Part shown: piece after piece, positions 36,472-48,556 of the stretch
Numbering within the stretch: the first letter of the stretch is position 1
Layout: each line of letters opens with the position of its first letter
Program-made: the position numbers and the translations under genes
The notes under the pieces: model-generated
Database searches by the model: none
What the model was told of the DNA's origin: nothing
Seen by the model: only the letters and a program-made list of their open reading frames with translations
Assembly: GCF_954871325.1 (NCBI RefSeq)
Contig: NC_088776.1
Coordinates: 43,666,569-43,730,568 of the forward strand
Direction of reading: 5' to 3'
Source of the DNA: Gordionus sp. m RMFG-2023
Taxonomy: Eukaryota > Nematomorpha > Gordioida > Chordodea > Parachordodidae
Length of the DNA: 64,000 bases

Positions 36472-37879
36472 AAGAGCTGTCATCACTCCTTAAAAAAAGG
36501 GTTCAGGTTCAATAAAAAATCTCTGAACAAGGTTAGGGTTTAAGTGTATTCAAGGTTCAGTGTCCTGAAAATTATTAAATTTACCTAAAATGGATACACT
36601 AAAATAAAAAACGATTCCACGAAAAATGACTTTCACAAAAAATGTTTCTAATATTGAAAATAAAAAAACAATTATTTTTTATATTTTATGTTTTATTTTA
36701 TTATATAAATATTTTACATTTTATTTTTTAATATATATTTTATTAGTATACTGTTCTAATTTTTTATAATTTAAAAAAATGAATAAAAATTCTTGAACTC
36801 AGAATTAAAAAGAGATTCGTGGTTCTGGTTCAGGAAAATATCAGGGTTCGAAGGACTCTAGTTCAAGGATAAACTAAATTTTTATAACTTAATTTTTATT
36901 TTGTGATTTTTTTTTGATTTTTATTGATTTATATATAAAAATATAATATATTGTTGAAAAAACTCGAAAAATTAAAAAAAAATTTTACAATTTATATCAT
37001 TGGAAGAAGAAATAAAAATTATATATTTAATTTAAAAATAATTAATATTAAAAATAATCATCTTATGGGATGAGGCTATTCATAAATTTAAGGTAATTAG
37101 CCTTATGAATAGCAATGGCAAATTTTTATCAAGAACCCTTCACGAGGTTCATCCATAGGTTTACTAATGTGAGAACCAAGTTCTTTAAAAAGGATAAAAC
37201 GCGATTCACAACTAGAGTGGAAATTATCGGAATGAATATATTCTTGTAAAATTCTCAATGTTTTGCTACTTTTAATTGCTTCATTTTCTTAAGAATGTTA
37301 AGTTTGATTGGAGGGAGCCAATGGATTAATGCATGAGTAATCCCAAACCAGGAATTGGCCTAGCTTTCAAGGAATTTGAGAAATCTGTATGTTTCCCATA
37401 AGATCTGAAAAGACTTAGAGGTTCAAGAAGAGATAAAATTTGAGCTGATCTCAAAGCTTTTAGGATGAACGAATTACAAAAATTATGTCTAACAATTCGA
37501 CCTTTACTAGAACGGCAATGAAGGCTATATCTTTAGCTGCCCTCGACAGTTGAACTACAGCCGGAACAAGCGTGGGGTTGGGTTATTAAGCAGTTAAAAC
37601 GAATAATAATGGCGTGAGTGAGCTCATTTTGGTTTAGTTGTTATTATAAATTAACTAAGGGAATCGCTTCAAGAAACTCATTAGCAGATCTGGACGGTCA
37701 GATATTTTAAATTATAAAAAATTTGAACAGTGAAAGATATATTTAAAAAAATAACATGTAAAATATTTATATAATAAAACATATTCAATATAACATCAAA
37801 CCCTGAACCCAAACCTGGTTCAGACATTTTTCACTTAACTCAAAACCGAACACTTTTTAAGGGAGGGCTCACAGCCCTG
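36472..37879. mobile_element. Probable DNA transposon with inverted ends, decayed
   Basis: The left end AAGAGCTGTCATCACTCCTT and the right end, read inverted, CAGGGCTGTGAGCCCTCCCTT, are matched. Both are followed inward by TTAAAAA and a GTTCAGG-like block. A fragment with the same right end lies at about 59385-59455. On the minus strand, open stretches near 37090-37290 (containing KTLRILQEYIHSDNFHSSC) and near 37310-37510 look like old coding sequence, but I do not recognise the protein. The flanking 8-mers do not match. Confidence 0.5.
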
Positions 37880-38862
37880 ATTAAAAGTATATTTATCTAA
37901 ATTGCTCAATTTAGAAAAAGAAATAAAATATATCATTTATTTTAAAATGTATCTGTTGTATTTAAATTTTTCTTGATAATATCTATTTTAATGTTATTCT
38001 ACTATTTAATATTTTTTATAAAAGATTTCTATAGCAAATAATATTTAATAAAATGACACCGCATTTTTAATAAATTTGAATCTCTTAAAAATATATTCAT
38101 TATTATTCTTAAAATAATAATTATTATTCCAAATGCAATAAACATATTATTTAATAATAATCAAAAATAAATATCACGTTGCCATACTGACAAATTTTTA
38201 AATCGGTGACGGCATGATGAGAGCTGACTGGCGAAGACGTATTCAAAAATCACCGTCAGGGATAGATATATGAAGCTAGGCATAAACTTAAATAGGAAGT
38301 GGTCTTTAACACAATATATTATAACGTGAATCTTAAGTTTTATAAAAAATACATATCCGATTTTGAAAATCCTAATTGAGTAAATCATGATTACATTGGT
38401 GACACTGTAAAGTTCTACTATAGTAAAATATTTACTTCAAGCTCAAATTTGAAAAAATAACCAACTTCTTTTTAAAGTGAAAATTAAGCGCCTCAGAATG
38501 AAATGTCAGCAAAACATTTCATAAGAAATATATGGTCAAATTTATAGAAAATTAAGAACTAAATACATTTATTTAATCAATTTCCTGACCAAAATTTTTA
38601 TTGTTAAATTTAATTTCTCCCCCTTTAATAACAAAGTTGAGCGCCTTCATTTAGATTCGATGATTAAATTAATTCATTTTTAAAAATTTGTAAAAATTAG
38701 AAAGGAACAAAAGTGATTTGCTTTTTTGACAATTAACGATAATCCGATTAGATTGACCAGTATACGGTATTTTCTTTTTTAAAAAACACTTATTAATTTC
38801 TTGCAACACTGTATCAGGATATTTTAACGTTAGAATCTAAAGACTCTAATTCATCACCATAA
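37880..38862. other. AT-rich spacer, nothing recognised
   Basis: No gene or defined repeat was recognised. Confidence 0.5.
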
Positions 38863-39600
38863 TTTATTTTTATAAAAACCTAATATAGCCAAAAACCTAC
38901 AATAAGTGGGCCTTAAGATCTCCAATAAAATTCATGGAGGGAGGGGGGGGGGGGGGTAGAAAATCCTGGTATGCCTGATTCAATTGTCTTATATCATAAT
39001 TTGCTTATTTGTAGTATTTTGATAGCTTTCAATTTTTAATCACTATTTTACCTCGTAAAATATTAGTAAGTTTGAAATGAGACTTTATAAGGTAATGTTA
39101 ATGCATATAAATATATATTTTAATATAATAAAATTCCCAGTAAAATATCTTTTAAGGTATTTACAAAATATAAATATTTATTCGCATAGTTTCAAAATAA
39201 AATCATCCCTTGAATATTTTCTCCATTCATCTTTATTATGTTAATTTTAAAACTTATTAAAAAATATATCCAAGAACTTAATCAATATTTTAATGTTTGT
39301 TGTAGTTAATTTACTCCCTATATTTCATTCTAAATTTTTGTAAATAAGGTTAATCATTATTTCCAGGTCAACTACGAATTTCAATCGAAATGATTAAAAT
39401 CGCGACATTTCATGATTCGTTGATATATTCGTGAAATACTTTTCCCATTTTAATGTATATAATCTCGTCATAGGTGAATCCAGGATTTTGCAGAGGGGAT
39501 TATTATTAGGTAGGGTGCCCCATAAATTTTATTGGACGTTTTTAGGTCCACTTATTGTAGGCTTTGGTTATATTAGATTTTTATAAAAATAATTAAGTGT
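38863..39600. repeat. Inverted pair of repeat fragments around a 490-bp centre
   Basis: The segment at 38863-38980 (with CCTACAATAAGTGGGCCTTA and AATAAAATTCATGG) recurs inverted at 39470-39600. The wording continues inward on both sides into AAAATCCTGG. The family's outer terminus therefore faces inward on both sides, and these are more likely two separate truncated copies than one fold-back element. A long G run lies at about 38942-38957. Confidence 0.55.
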
Positions 39601-40324
39601 AGACATTATTTTATAAGTGTTTTTTCTAAAAATTTGGAATTATAGCTATTTTTAAAAATTTATTAGCTTATACAAAAAAAATTAATTTTTCTTTAGTTAT
39701 ATATTGTATATATTTTGGGGGAGAGGGAGGGGAAAATTTTTATTAGCTAAAAATTATATTTACGAAAACAGCCAAATATACGACGGAACTCCACGGCGCC
39801 TGAATCTCATGATTGTTAATTAGCAAAAGTATTTTCGTATTGATCTTTATATTGAAAAGAAAAAACGTTAACATTTTCAAAAAAAATAATAACTTATATT
39901 TTGTGCTTCTAATGAACATTCTACATTCTAATCCTTAAATAATAAAAATAATTTTATTGAGTATATTTTTTGCATTTGTATGATTTAAATATTCATGTAT
40001 AATATGAAAGATTAAAAAAATATACTTATATATGTTAATATTTTGAAAAATCAAAATTAACTTTATTTTACTTTGAATCAATTTTAATTCTTTATTCGAA
40101 TTGATATTCGGAAATATTATTCGCGTTAATAAAATATTTGATTTAGGATTTTTTAAAAAAAATTTAGGTGTTGCTGAGCAATATTTGTTCCTTTTTGACG
40201 CCAATTACTCATTTATACTCAAAAAATTAATGTATAATTATAAAAAAATATCCGTGATTTTCTATAATTTCTTTAGCACTCAGATTTTTCAGAGAGCAAA
40301 ATATTTGTATTAATGGTCAAATTT
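39601..40324. other. AT-rich spacer downstream of the RBM12-like gene
   Basis: Nothing coding is recognised. The left part probably continues the repeat that starts at about 39470. Confidence 0.45.
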
Positions 40325-40330
40325 TTTATT
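40325..40330 (-). promoter_or_regulatory. Candidate polyadenylation signal of the RBM12-like gene
   Basis: AATAAA on the minus strand, 75 bp past the stop codon at 40405. The spacing is plausible, but the motif is frequent by chance in such AT-rich DNA. Confidence 0.35.
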
Positions 40331-40404
40331 ATAAATTAAATACTAATTCTAAAATATATTATAAATAAAAATTACAAATATATATTATAATCATAGTAAA
40401 ATAT

Positions 40405-43056
40405 TTAAATGTGAATAACAATATGCAATTTCTTATTTTTATAAGGTTTATCATTCATACCTTCTAAAGCTTTTTGTGCTAAAGCAGAAGTGGGAAACGC
40501 TAAAATGGCTTCTCCTATAGGTTTACCACTAGGTGAATGGACCATATGTATTGATTGTGCCAAGCAATTGTATGATTTAAACAAATCTATAATATCATCA
40601 GCGCAAGCATCTTCTGGTATATTAGTAATTTTTATACGAGAAGCTCTTGATCGATTTTGTAGAAGTGAAGGGTTTGAAAAATTATTTACGGCAATATCTC
40701 CAGGCGTGTTCCTTCGAGGTACATAAGATTTACTCCTTTGGTCATCGTTTCTAGGATAATTATTTGGTTTGGCATTCCCTGTATCACATGGCGGATCATA
40801 TTCATCTAACCAATTTACCACATCAAACTGTTTTAAAAACATATTTATTTCGAAGGGATTAGAAGCTATGACAACTTTTAAAGGGGCATCAGGTCTTATA
40901 AAACTACCATGCAAACTGGTTATAGCTTTGTGCACATCGTTGCCATTAAAAAATTCAACGAACGCCTGGCCGATAGGGTTCCCATTTTTTCTCAAAATGT
41001 GTATTTCTTTGGGGTTAAACCCGAACCGAGAAAGGTGACTAATTAAGTCATTTATACGGACGGTATATGGCAAACCATTAATATGAATAGCCGATATTAT
41101 TGGATGAGAGTTATTAAAGTTTTTATCAAAATTTCGTTTATTATAGGTGCCCATATGGCTGCTTTTTGCGATCATCTTTAAATTATCTTTCACTAAATCA
41201 ACAACTTCTGCTTTATTTATTGGCTCAATAAATAAGGTTCTCTCGAAAAAATTAGATTTGTGCAATTGTAAAGCAAACTCATAATCGTTTTTATTTGAAA
41301 ATTCGGCATAAGCCACTCCAGTGATTCTACCATTTTCCTTTTGTTCTATGTGCAAATTAATGAGAGGAATATCTTTGAAAAAATTCTGAATATCTGGTGA
41401 TTTGGCCTCATAAGCTAAATTTCTTAGTCTGACACAAAATCCTATGTTATTATCGGGTTTTGGAGTAAAAACATTATTTACAAAAGGTTCATTGTTATTA
41501 ATCATATTTGTGGTATAAGATACATTATTCCTATTGGATACCGCTTGGTTATATGGTCCTAGTAATGAGTTTTGATTGGCGCGATTAACATTCGATATAT
41601 TATTTTTGACCGCCATGCATTTCAACCACATTTGCTCGTTGGAGTGTACTACCTCTAAGGGATTACCCATAAACTGTAGGCCATTCTTTTGAATAGCTCG
41701 CTGAAAACTATGTGCAGAATTAAATTTTATCATAATACGATTCGTTAGCATATTCATATCATCCATTATTGGGAACATATTGTCCGCCGTTATATCACAA
41801 TCAGAGAAAAACTGCCAGACGTCTCTAGCGCTATAGTTGATTGGCAAATTTTTAATCTCTGCATAAAAAAACAAAGGCATATTAAGTTCCAAATTCGGAA
41901 GATCTTGACTCGTATAATTATAGTTATTGTAAGACATGTTTGATTGGAAATTATTTAATAGACCTGGTTGATTTGATATTAAATTATTTTGACTTAATGT
42001 TAATGCGGGATTAAAAGGAGGATTCATAATTAGAGGAGAAATCATGTTAATCGAAGGAATATTTTGAGTAGAAATTGGTGGATAGTAAGGTGGAATTATT
42101 TGTGCGTTTAAATTGGGTTGAATAGTTATTAACCCATTATTAACATTTGGTTGAATAGGGATTGGCAGATTGCTGGAATTCGGTTGAACAGGGATTGGCA
42201 GATTGCTGGAGTTCGGTTGAATAGGGATTAATAAATTGTTGACATTAGGAATATTAAAAGATTGCGTAGAAGGCATGGGAGGTTTCGAAAGAGTATTGTA
42301 GACACTCTGAGAGGGGGCATATGCAGAATTTATTGGAACAGAAATGGAATTCTTTGCACTTTGAGAAATTACATTACTTTTATCGTGGGCTTCGTTACTC
42401 TTAGAGCTCGACGTTATGTAACTTATAGGATCCTTATCATACTTTTTAGATCTATAATCATTGTACTTAGAAGTAATTACTTCGCGCCCTTGTACATTAT
42501 CTTTGTATTTCTTTCTTTCCACGCTGGAAGAACGAGACCTAGATCTATGTCGTGAAGATCTTTCTCTATATCTATCCCTATCTTTAGAAGGAGAACGAGA
42601 CCTAGATGACTTCCGTCTCCTAAATTTGTCAGGCGAGATGGATTTATTACCGTTATTTTTAGAACTGCTGTGTGCGTATTTATCTTTTTGGCCACTGTGA
42701 CCTCTCAGACTCTTATCATCTTTACTATTTTTTATATCTTTTTCATTGGCGTTAGGATTGTTTAAGGCAGCAGCAATCAACTTTGCTTGACGTTCCCTTG
42801 CAGCTAATATGACGTTTTGCATTTCCGTCCTTGAGGATAATAAAAGCTTTATTCTGTCGTCCCTAATTTTTTTGTTATTGAGATTCATTGCTTGACGAGC
42901 ATCCTCATCCGTGGCAAAACCTATGAACGCATCACCATTGTCTCCACCTACGATGTGTACACCACCCTCTGGAATTTTCAGACCTTTGAAAAACTCACGA
43001 ATGTCTAATGAATCAGCAGCTAGTGGAAGATTTTGTAACCTTATAATGACAGCCAT
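40405..43056 (-). CDS. RBM12: RBM12-like RNA-binding protein, five RRM-type domains
   Basis: A complete 883-residue protein in one exon. The N-terminus MAVIIRLQNLP with GGVHIVGGDNGDAFIGFATDE at 31-51 is the hallmark of the RBM12/RBM12B (SWAN) family, whose members are putative nuclear RNA-binding proteins of poorly known function. RRM-like domains lie at about 3-78, 396-472, 539-614, 655-731 and 807-883. RNP1-like strands are visible at 41-48 (GDAFIGFA), 580-587 (GVAYAEFS), 696-703 (GQAFVEFF) and 848-855 (GEAILAFP). The second domain is the most divergent. Between RRM1 and RRM2 lie an Arg/Ser-rich block (146-179), as in splicing-associated proteins, and an Asn/Pro-rich linker with 11-residue repeats (IPIQPNSSNLP, about 276-320). 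The start is supported by family alignment and a purine at -3 with G at +4. The vertebrate gene also has its coding sequence in one exon. The open frame is full length with family-like ends, so it is very likely functional. Several opposite-strand frames across it are shadows. Confidence 0.93.
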   Translation of the reverse strand: MAVIIRLQNLPLAADSLDIREFFKGLKIPEGGVHIVGGDNGDAFIGFATDEDARQAMNLNNKKIRDDRIKLLLSSRTEMQNVILAARERQAKLIAAALNNPNANEKDIKNSKDDKSLRGHSGQKDKYAHSSSKNNGNKSISPDKFRRRKSSRSRSPSKDRDRYRERSSRHRSRSRSSSVERKKYKDNVQGREVITSKYNDYRSKKYDKDPISYITSSSKSNEAHDKSNVISQSAKNSISVPINSAYAPSQSVYNTLSKPPMPSTQSFNIPNVNNLLIPIQPNSSNLPIPVQPNSSNLPIPIQPNVNNGLITIQPNLNAQIIPPYYPPISTQNIPSINMISPLIMNPPFNPALTLSQNNLISNQPGLLNNFQSNMSYNNYNYTSQDLPNLELNMPLFFYAEIKNLPINYSARDVWQFFSDCDITADNMFPIMDDMNMLTNRIMIKFNSAHSFQRAIQKNGLQFMGNPLEVVHSNEQMWLKCMAVKNNISNVNRANQNSLLGPYNQAVSNRNNVSYTTNMINNNEPFVNNVFTPKPDNNIGFCVRLRNLAYEAKSPDIQNFFKDIPLINLHIEQKENGRITGVAYAEFSNKNDYEFALQLHKSNFFERTLFIEPINKAEVVDLVKDNLKMIAKSSHMGTYNKRNFDKNFNNSHPIISAIHINGLPYTVRINDLISHLSRFGFNPKEIHILRKNGNPIGQAFVEFFNGNDVHKAITSLHGSFIRPDAPLKVVIASNPFEINMFLKQFDVVNWLDEYDPPCDTGNAKPNNYPRNDDQRSKSYVPRRNTPGDIAVNNFSNPSLLQNRSRASRIKITNIPEDACADDIIDLFKSYNCLAQSIHMVHSPSGKPIGEAILAFPTSALAQKALEGMNDKPYKNKKLHIVIHI

Positions 43057-44526
43057 TTCTATTTATATTTATTTTTTTAAAAAAAATTTAAAATCTTTTA
43101 TCGACTAATTTTTTTAAATATCATGTTTTAAGCAAATTTTAAAGGAATATAATTCAATAAGTTATCAAATTGCTAAAAAAGATATTATAAAACTATAACT
43201 TGCTATAGGTTTGAAAATTTTATTACGATTTTATTTACATCCATTCTAAAGAATGAATTTATTATATTACGTTCCTTTATCGAAGGGTCATTTTAGATGA
43301 AATGAGAATATCGATGAATCTTTTAAATGAATTTTTTAGCGATTAATTATGTTAAGAATTTCGATGATTGAAAAATTTTCCTCTATTAGTTTGGGAGAAT
43401 AGGTGCGTCAAAGTTCAAAAGACGTGTTGCACATTTTGCAACACTTAAAATAAGATTACTAGAAAAAGATAAATGATAGAAAGATAAAAAAATTGAAAAA
43501 TGTTTTAGCACTTAAGAGATAGATTTTTTAGCATCTGCGACGGGTTCAAATTTCTGAAATTTTGTAAAGGATTAAATAAATAATAACTATACTACATAAA
43601 TCTCCTATGAAAAAAAATTTGTTTATTTTATATTTCAAATTTTGTTAAAATCTAGGTGTCATGTGAAAAATTGACTGATTCTGATAATTTTGCTATCTTA
43701 TGGCACGAACTTATGTCACCAGCGTTTAAATATTACAAAACTCATGAGCAATAAAATTTAAATGAAATAATCATCACAATATACCTAAATACTATCAAAA
43801 TGACCTTTTTATTCTGATTCTTAATGAAATAATCAATGTAAGAATTAATCTTTCTAAAAGAAATAGTATTAAAATTCATTTAATATATTATAAAAATAGA
43901 CACTAAAATATTCCAAACCCACATTGTATGGTTAAATATGTATTCACTATAAAGGAGATTGCGGACAGTTATTCCAGATCTTAGATATTTTTGTCAATAC
44001 CATTTTAGACTATTCAGTTAAATAAGCATTTTTTTAGCGATATTTTTGGTGAAATAAATAAAAGGGGGCTGGTCGGCAACTTTTTAACTAAATGATAAAT
44101 TTAATTAAGTAAATTACACATTTATTTTTTAATGACTATCTGGTCTGACATATTTTGGTATTGACATAATTTCTAGAGAAAAGTATTTTGTCATCTTTTG
44201 ATTTGATAAAAACTAAGAATCCAAATGATACAAAAATCATTTAATTTTGCAAGATGTATAGATAATTAATGAAGTTGGTTGGTGTTCCTACCATATATAT
44301 GAAAAATTGCAATCATATATTTTGAGTTTGTAAAGGAAAAATTGAAATGTTATTTCATACATTAATTTTATGTAAGAGAAAAATAGAAGTCAATAAGACT
44401 TTAAATTGTTTTCACCATTCAAAGTTCTATAGACATACATCACAAGTAAAATAAGAATGAGCTAGTGAATATATTTTTTCTTCATACCATTACAACAGGG
44501 AGAACATAAGCCATATTAATTTTTAT
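43057..44526. other. AT-rich spacer upstream of the RBM12-like gene
   Basis: It must contain the promoter and possibly 5' non-coding exons of the RBM12-like gene, but no element can be picked out by eye. No other gene is seen. Confidence 0.4.
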
Positions 44527-44670
44527 ATTACGCAAGCCTGAAGATTTTGGTCACAGATCGCAGAAAGTTTTGGACATCTATTCGTTAAATCTCGAGGCTC
44601 AGACAATATTTTCTGCTAAATATTGAGTTAGCGGTTTTTTAAAATCGTATCAAGCCGTTTAGCAACACTA
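44527..44670. mobile_element. hAT-type MITE, TAGTGTTGTTAAAC family, copy D, left end lost
   Basis: It runs from TATTACGCAAGCCTGAAG to the right terminus GCCGTTTAGCAACACTA, with the family words AATATTGAGTTAGCGG and CTCGAGGCTCAGACAATATT inside. The left inverted end is missing. Confidence 0.65.
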
Positions 44671-45134
44671 GCTTTTAAGATTTATATATTTGTTAATAGG
44701 ATTAATGAAACATCCAAAACAACACAAAATCATAAACTTTTTTTCGAAGAAATCATTTATAAATCTAAATCGACAATTAATCTGTTAATGAAATTAACTT
44801 GGTCTCATTGATCATAATTTATTAAATTGCAAATGAATAATTAAAAAATGAATGAAGCAAACTTTTATAAAACATTTCGCAATGTAATAATCTATTTAAT
44901 ATTCGCTTATTATGGGACCCTTTAACTATTCAAACTCCGACTTTGAAAAAATTATACAACCATTTTAAATATCTTCCTATATTTAAAAATTTAGATTTAA
45001 AAAGATCAATTGTGACAAGTAACAAAGTATAATGCCGTTTAACCCAGAGAATAAGGCAAATTTAAGACTAAACCCTACTAGTATGGTTAAGGATTACTGA
45101 GGTTCCTTTAGATGGGTGAGGCCATCATATTAGC

Positions 45135-45317
45135 CTGTATTGTTAAACAGCTCGATTTCGCCAAATTTAAATTAAGAATTTTGCTAATAATATTACGCAG
45201 CCTCGAAATTTTAAGCCTTTCTGCCATCTATGAGCAAAATCTACAGATTTGCGTAATATTACTTAGCGCAAATATTGGAGTAGTTATTTTTAAAAATCAA
45301 GCGGTTCAACAACAGTA
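45135..45317. mobile_element. hAT-type MITE, TAGTGTTGTTAAAC family, copy E, with TSD
   Basis: A 183-bp copy with both ends (CTGTATTGTTAAACAGCTCG on the left, GCGGTTCAACAACAGTA on the right). The flanking 8-mers ATATTAGC and ATTTTAGC match at seven of eight positions. The 8-bp duplication supports a hAT mechanism for the whole family. Confidence 0.75.
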
Positions 45318-47414
45318 ATTTTAGCATATAATTTACAACAAAATTTCAAAAGATAACCCAGTCTCCCTTATTATCAGGTCAGTATTAAGTGTTTAATAAA
45401 ACAAAACACATAAGTAATCGCCACTCGCTCCAAATTAAATATAATATAGATAGTATTTTATTCTATTATAATAAAAAATAATAGGCGTAAGTTCATTTTT
45501 ATCGCAACAATACTTTTTCGTTATATTGTGCTTATCGATAAAGTACTTTTAATTTTTAAAAATATATAGTAATTAGCGAGCTAATTACCTGAAATAATAT
45601 TGATAGCTTGTTTATTGAATGTATGACAACATTAATTTATAATGACAACATTTTTTGATATCTTATATTTTAAATTCACAAAATTTGGAATATAGACGCA
45701 AATTACCATCGTTTTTTGAGAATCAACTGATTTTTTGAAAATGGCGGCTTTCACCTGTTAAGAGTTGCAATTTTTTTCAAAAATATGCCATTTTGTTACA
45801 TTTTAACATTTAATATATTAATTTAAACTTTTTATATTCAATATACTATTTAATTTATTCTCTACCCAAATTTATCGAAAATTCATCAAAAAATATATCA
45901 AATAATTTTCATTTATCTAAAGATTTGAATATGACATTTGCCTCTTACAAAATAAACTTTGGCAGAAATTAAAGGGTGCTACTTATTTTAAGTAATTACA
46001 AATATATCAAGACTAAACACTCATATAGACGTGTTAAGTTTTAGAATTGTGGTGTAACTAAACATGCCTACGGAGCCACTTTTCCGCCCATTTGTAATAA
46101 GATTTATAATTTAAAATTCGTATCCTTAAAATACATAAGAATTTTTTACTATTTATTGATCATTTCATAATTCATATCCTATATCAACAATTTAATGTTC
46201 GAGTTCAAGATCATGAAAACATATAGATGTCTCTAAAATTAGATTCATATTGTTTTGAAATATCAAAACACTTTCAAAAAATTACATATATCTTACTAAA
46301 TTTAAATCTATTTTTTTGGCAAAAATATCTTTTATCTCGGAAAAAATTTCTTTGAAAAAATCTCTATTTCTATTATAATTAAATAACATAAGAATATTGT
46401 GTACTTTATTACTGAATTTTTATTATTTTATAAAAAAATAAACAATTTGAACAAAGTGTAGCATTCTTTTTGATTATCTTTGATTTAATTAGCATAATTA
46501 TCTAAATTATTAAAATTATGAGTTCTAGTGATTTCTAAATACATATATATTTCATTGCTTGAAAGATAGTGCAAATTCTAATAATCCAATACATCATTTT
46601 CGAACCTAATAATTTTATTATTCATACAAATCGTAAATTTTCAGATTCGCAAGATAAATTAATTATTAACTTAGTATTAACGTAAGCCTGGTGGAAAATA
46701 AATCGCAGTAAAAAATTGGGTAAAAAAATTTAAAAGGTAGAAAAAATTATTTCAATTCGTTTATAATTTGGTTTTTTGTGATTTTAATTAATTTAAAAAT
46801 ATTATGCCAAATTACATTTTAAATCAACCATTGTTCTAACTCAAGACTGGTTTCTTAAGACTATTTTATAGTATAATGAAAAATTATTAAATTTATATCA
46901 TACTTCTTTAAATTTATTAAGATTTATATCTCTTATTAGAAATAGACTTAAGGGACAAGTTTTACTCGACCTTAATTTAAAATGATATGATCAATGTTTC
47001 GATAGTAAATCAGATCGGGGGAGATATGGACTGTTGTAAAAAACCTGGATAGGACCAAAAGCCCCATATAATGAGCTATTTATATAAGTAGCAAGAGATT
47101 TAAAAACATTTAACATGCCATTTAGTCTAGCTATAAACATTGCCCTATTTTAAATGAGATGATTAACTTTGGGGTAAATATTAAAGATGGAAAATAAAAA
47201 TCTAAATTTTGGATAAGTTTTATCTGAAATATCGGATAAGGGAGAGATTGGTGAATCGCCCTAATTTGTGAGTACTAATCTGATTTTCAATAATACTAAA
47301 AACCTTAATATCCTAATTTCTAGAAACCAGGCTTTACTTTAATTTATTCGTACTTTTTCTAATCTCTTGTATTTTTACACTCCTTGAATATTGTAATTAT
47401 TTATATAAAATATT
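45318..47414. other. AT-rich spacer, small MITE end traces only
   Basis: Words resembling the GGGGAGACTGGGG terminus occur inverted near 45359 (CCCAGTCTCCCTT) and near 47016 (GGGGGAGATATGG), but no complete element can be drawn. No gene is seen. Confidence 0.45.
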
Positions 47415-47528
47415 TAATATTGCTATTCATGTCATATTCTGTTTTGAGGTGTGCCTAGGGGGTTAATGGATCTAATATTGTTATTCATATCATATTCTGC
47501 TTTGAGGTGTGCCTAGGGGGTTAATGGG
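47415..47528. repeat. Tandem duplication, two units of about 58 bp
   Basis: The unit from TAATATTGCTATTCATGTCA to GTGTGCCTAGGGGGTTAATGG is present twice head to tail (47415-47472 and 47473-47528) with only a few differences. Confidence 0.85.
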
Positions 47529-48556
47529 TGTGATCGTGAGCAATTTTAGAAAATGTTTTGTAACGAGGTCATGTTTTTTTGTGGAAAATTTTTTTTCGTA
47601 ATTCATAATTTTTTAAATTTTCATTCAAAAAATGTTTTTTAATCTGTCAATATCATTTTCTTCCAAAGGTCAGGCAAGGCTGATCTTATATATTTTAGAT
47701 TATTCATTAATTTTCATAAAAATTATAATTGTTTCTTTATACCTGTTTTATTGGTTAGTGAATATCTTTTTTATTTATTAATAAGAATTCTCCAATGGCT
47801 TATAAATAATCCCAATTGAGGTCATCATCCTTATGTCACAATAAATTTGTAAGGGTAACATTTTTTAATATCAGGATTAAATAAGGCGTAGGTGAAATAT
47901 AGCATTTGGGAGTAGGTAGATAACAATTTTTATTTAGTGAGTGGAACGAGTGTAACAAATATAAAAATGATATCTATAATGTTATAATATAAATATTTAA
48001 CTTATTAAAAATTCACTAAAATTTTTTAATGATAACTAAAAACGTAATATAAATCAAAAAGGAGTTTTGAAAAGCCAAAAAAAAATTAAATTATACATCT
48101 CACAAATAATTCACATTTATCGATATATTTTAAAGTAAATGAAGAGCACTTTGACACATTTCCTAGTTCATCTCCGTAAGAAAAATAATCTGAGATTAAA
48201 ATTTTTTCTTATATATCAAATATTTGAAGTTGAGAATCTAATTCTTGGTTGATTTAAAATGTATTCTACAAATGGATATTTATTATACAATTTAGACAAG
48301 ATTAGAACTAATATATATTAAATGAGTCAATAAAAACAGATATCCCAAATAATCACAATTTTTAAAACGATGATAATTTGAGTTGATTGTATTCCGAAAA
48401 TTAATCTTCACATGAATTAAATGATTTGTATTTTGGTTTGTAAATAAAATTAGGATAAGAATTAAATAGTGAAAATAGTTTAAAGAATTTTAGTGCATAA
48501 ATTAACCAAGATTATAAATCTTAAATAGATAAAAAAAAAGAAGATATTTTGAGTCT
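47529..48556. other. AT-rich spacer, nothing recognised
   Basis: No gene or repeat was recognised. Confidence 0.5.

Noticed and set aside
38863-39600. A single fold-back element
   Set aside because: The family's outer terminus faces inward on both sides, so two separate truncated copies explain it better.
40490-42700. Several 70-100 codon frames on the plus strand and one in another minus frame
   Set aside because: All lie within the RBM12-like gene and are shadows of its codons; none has family-like content.
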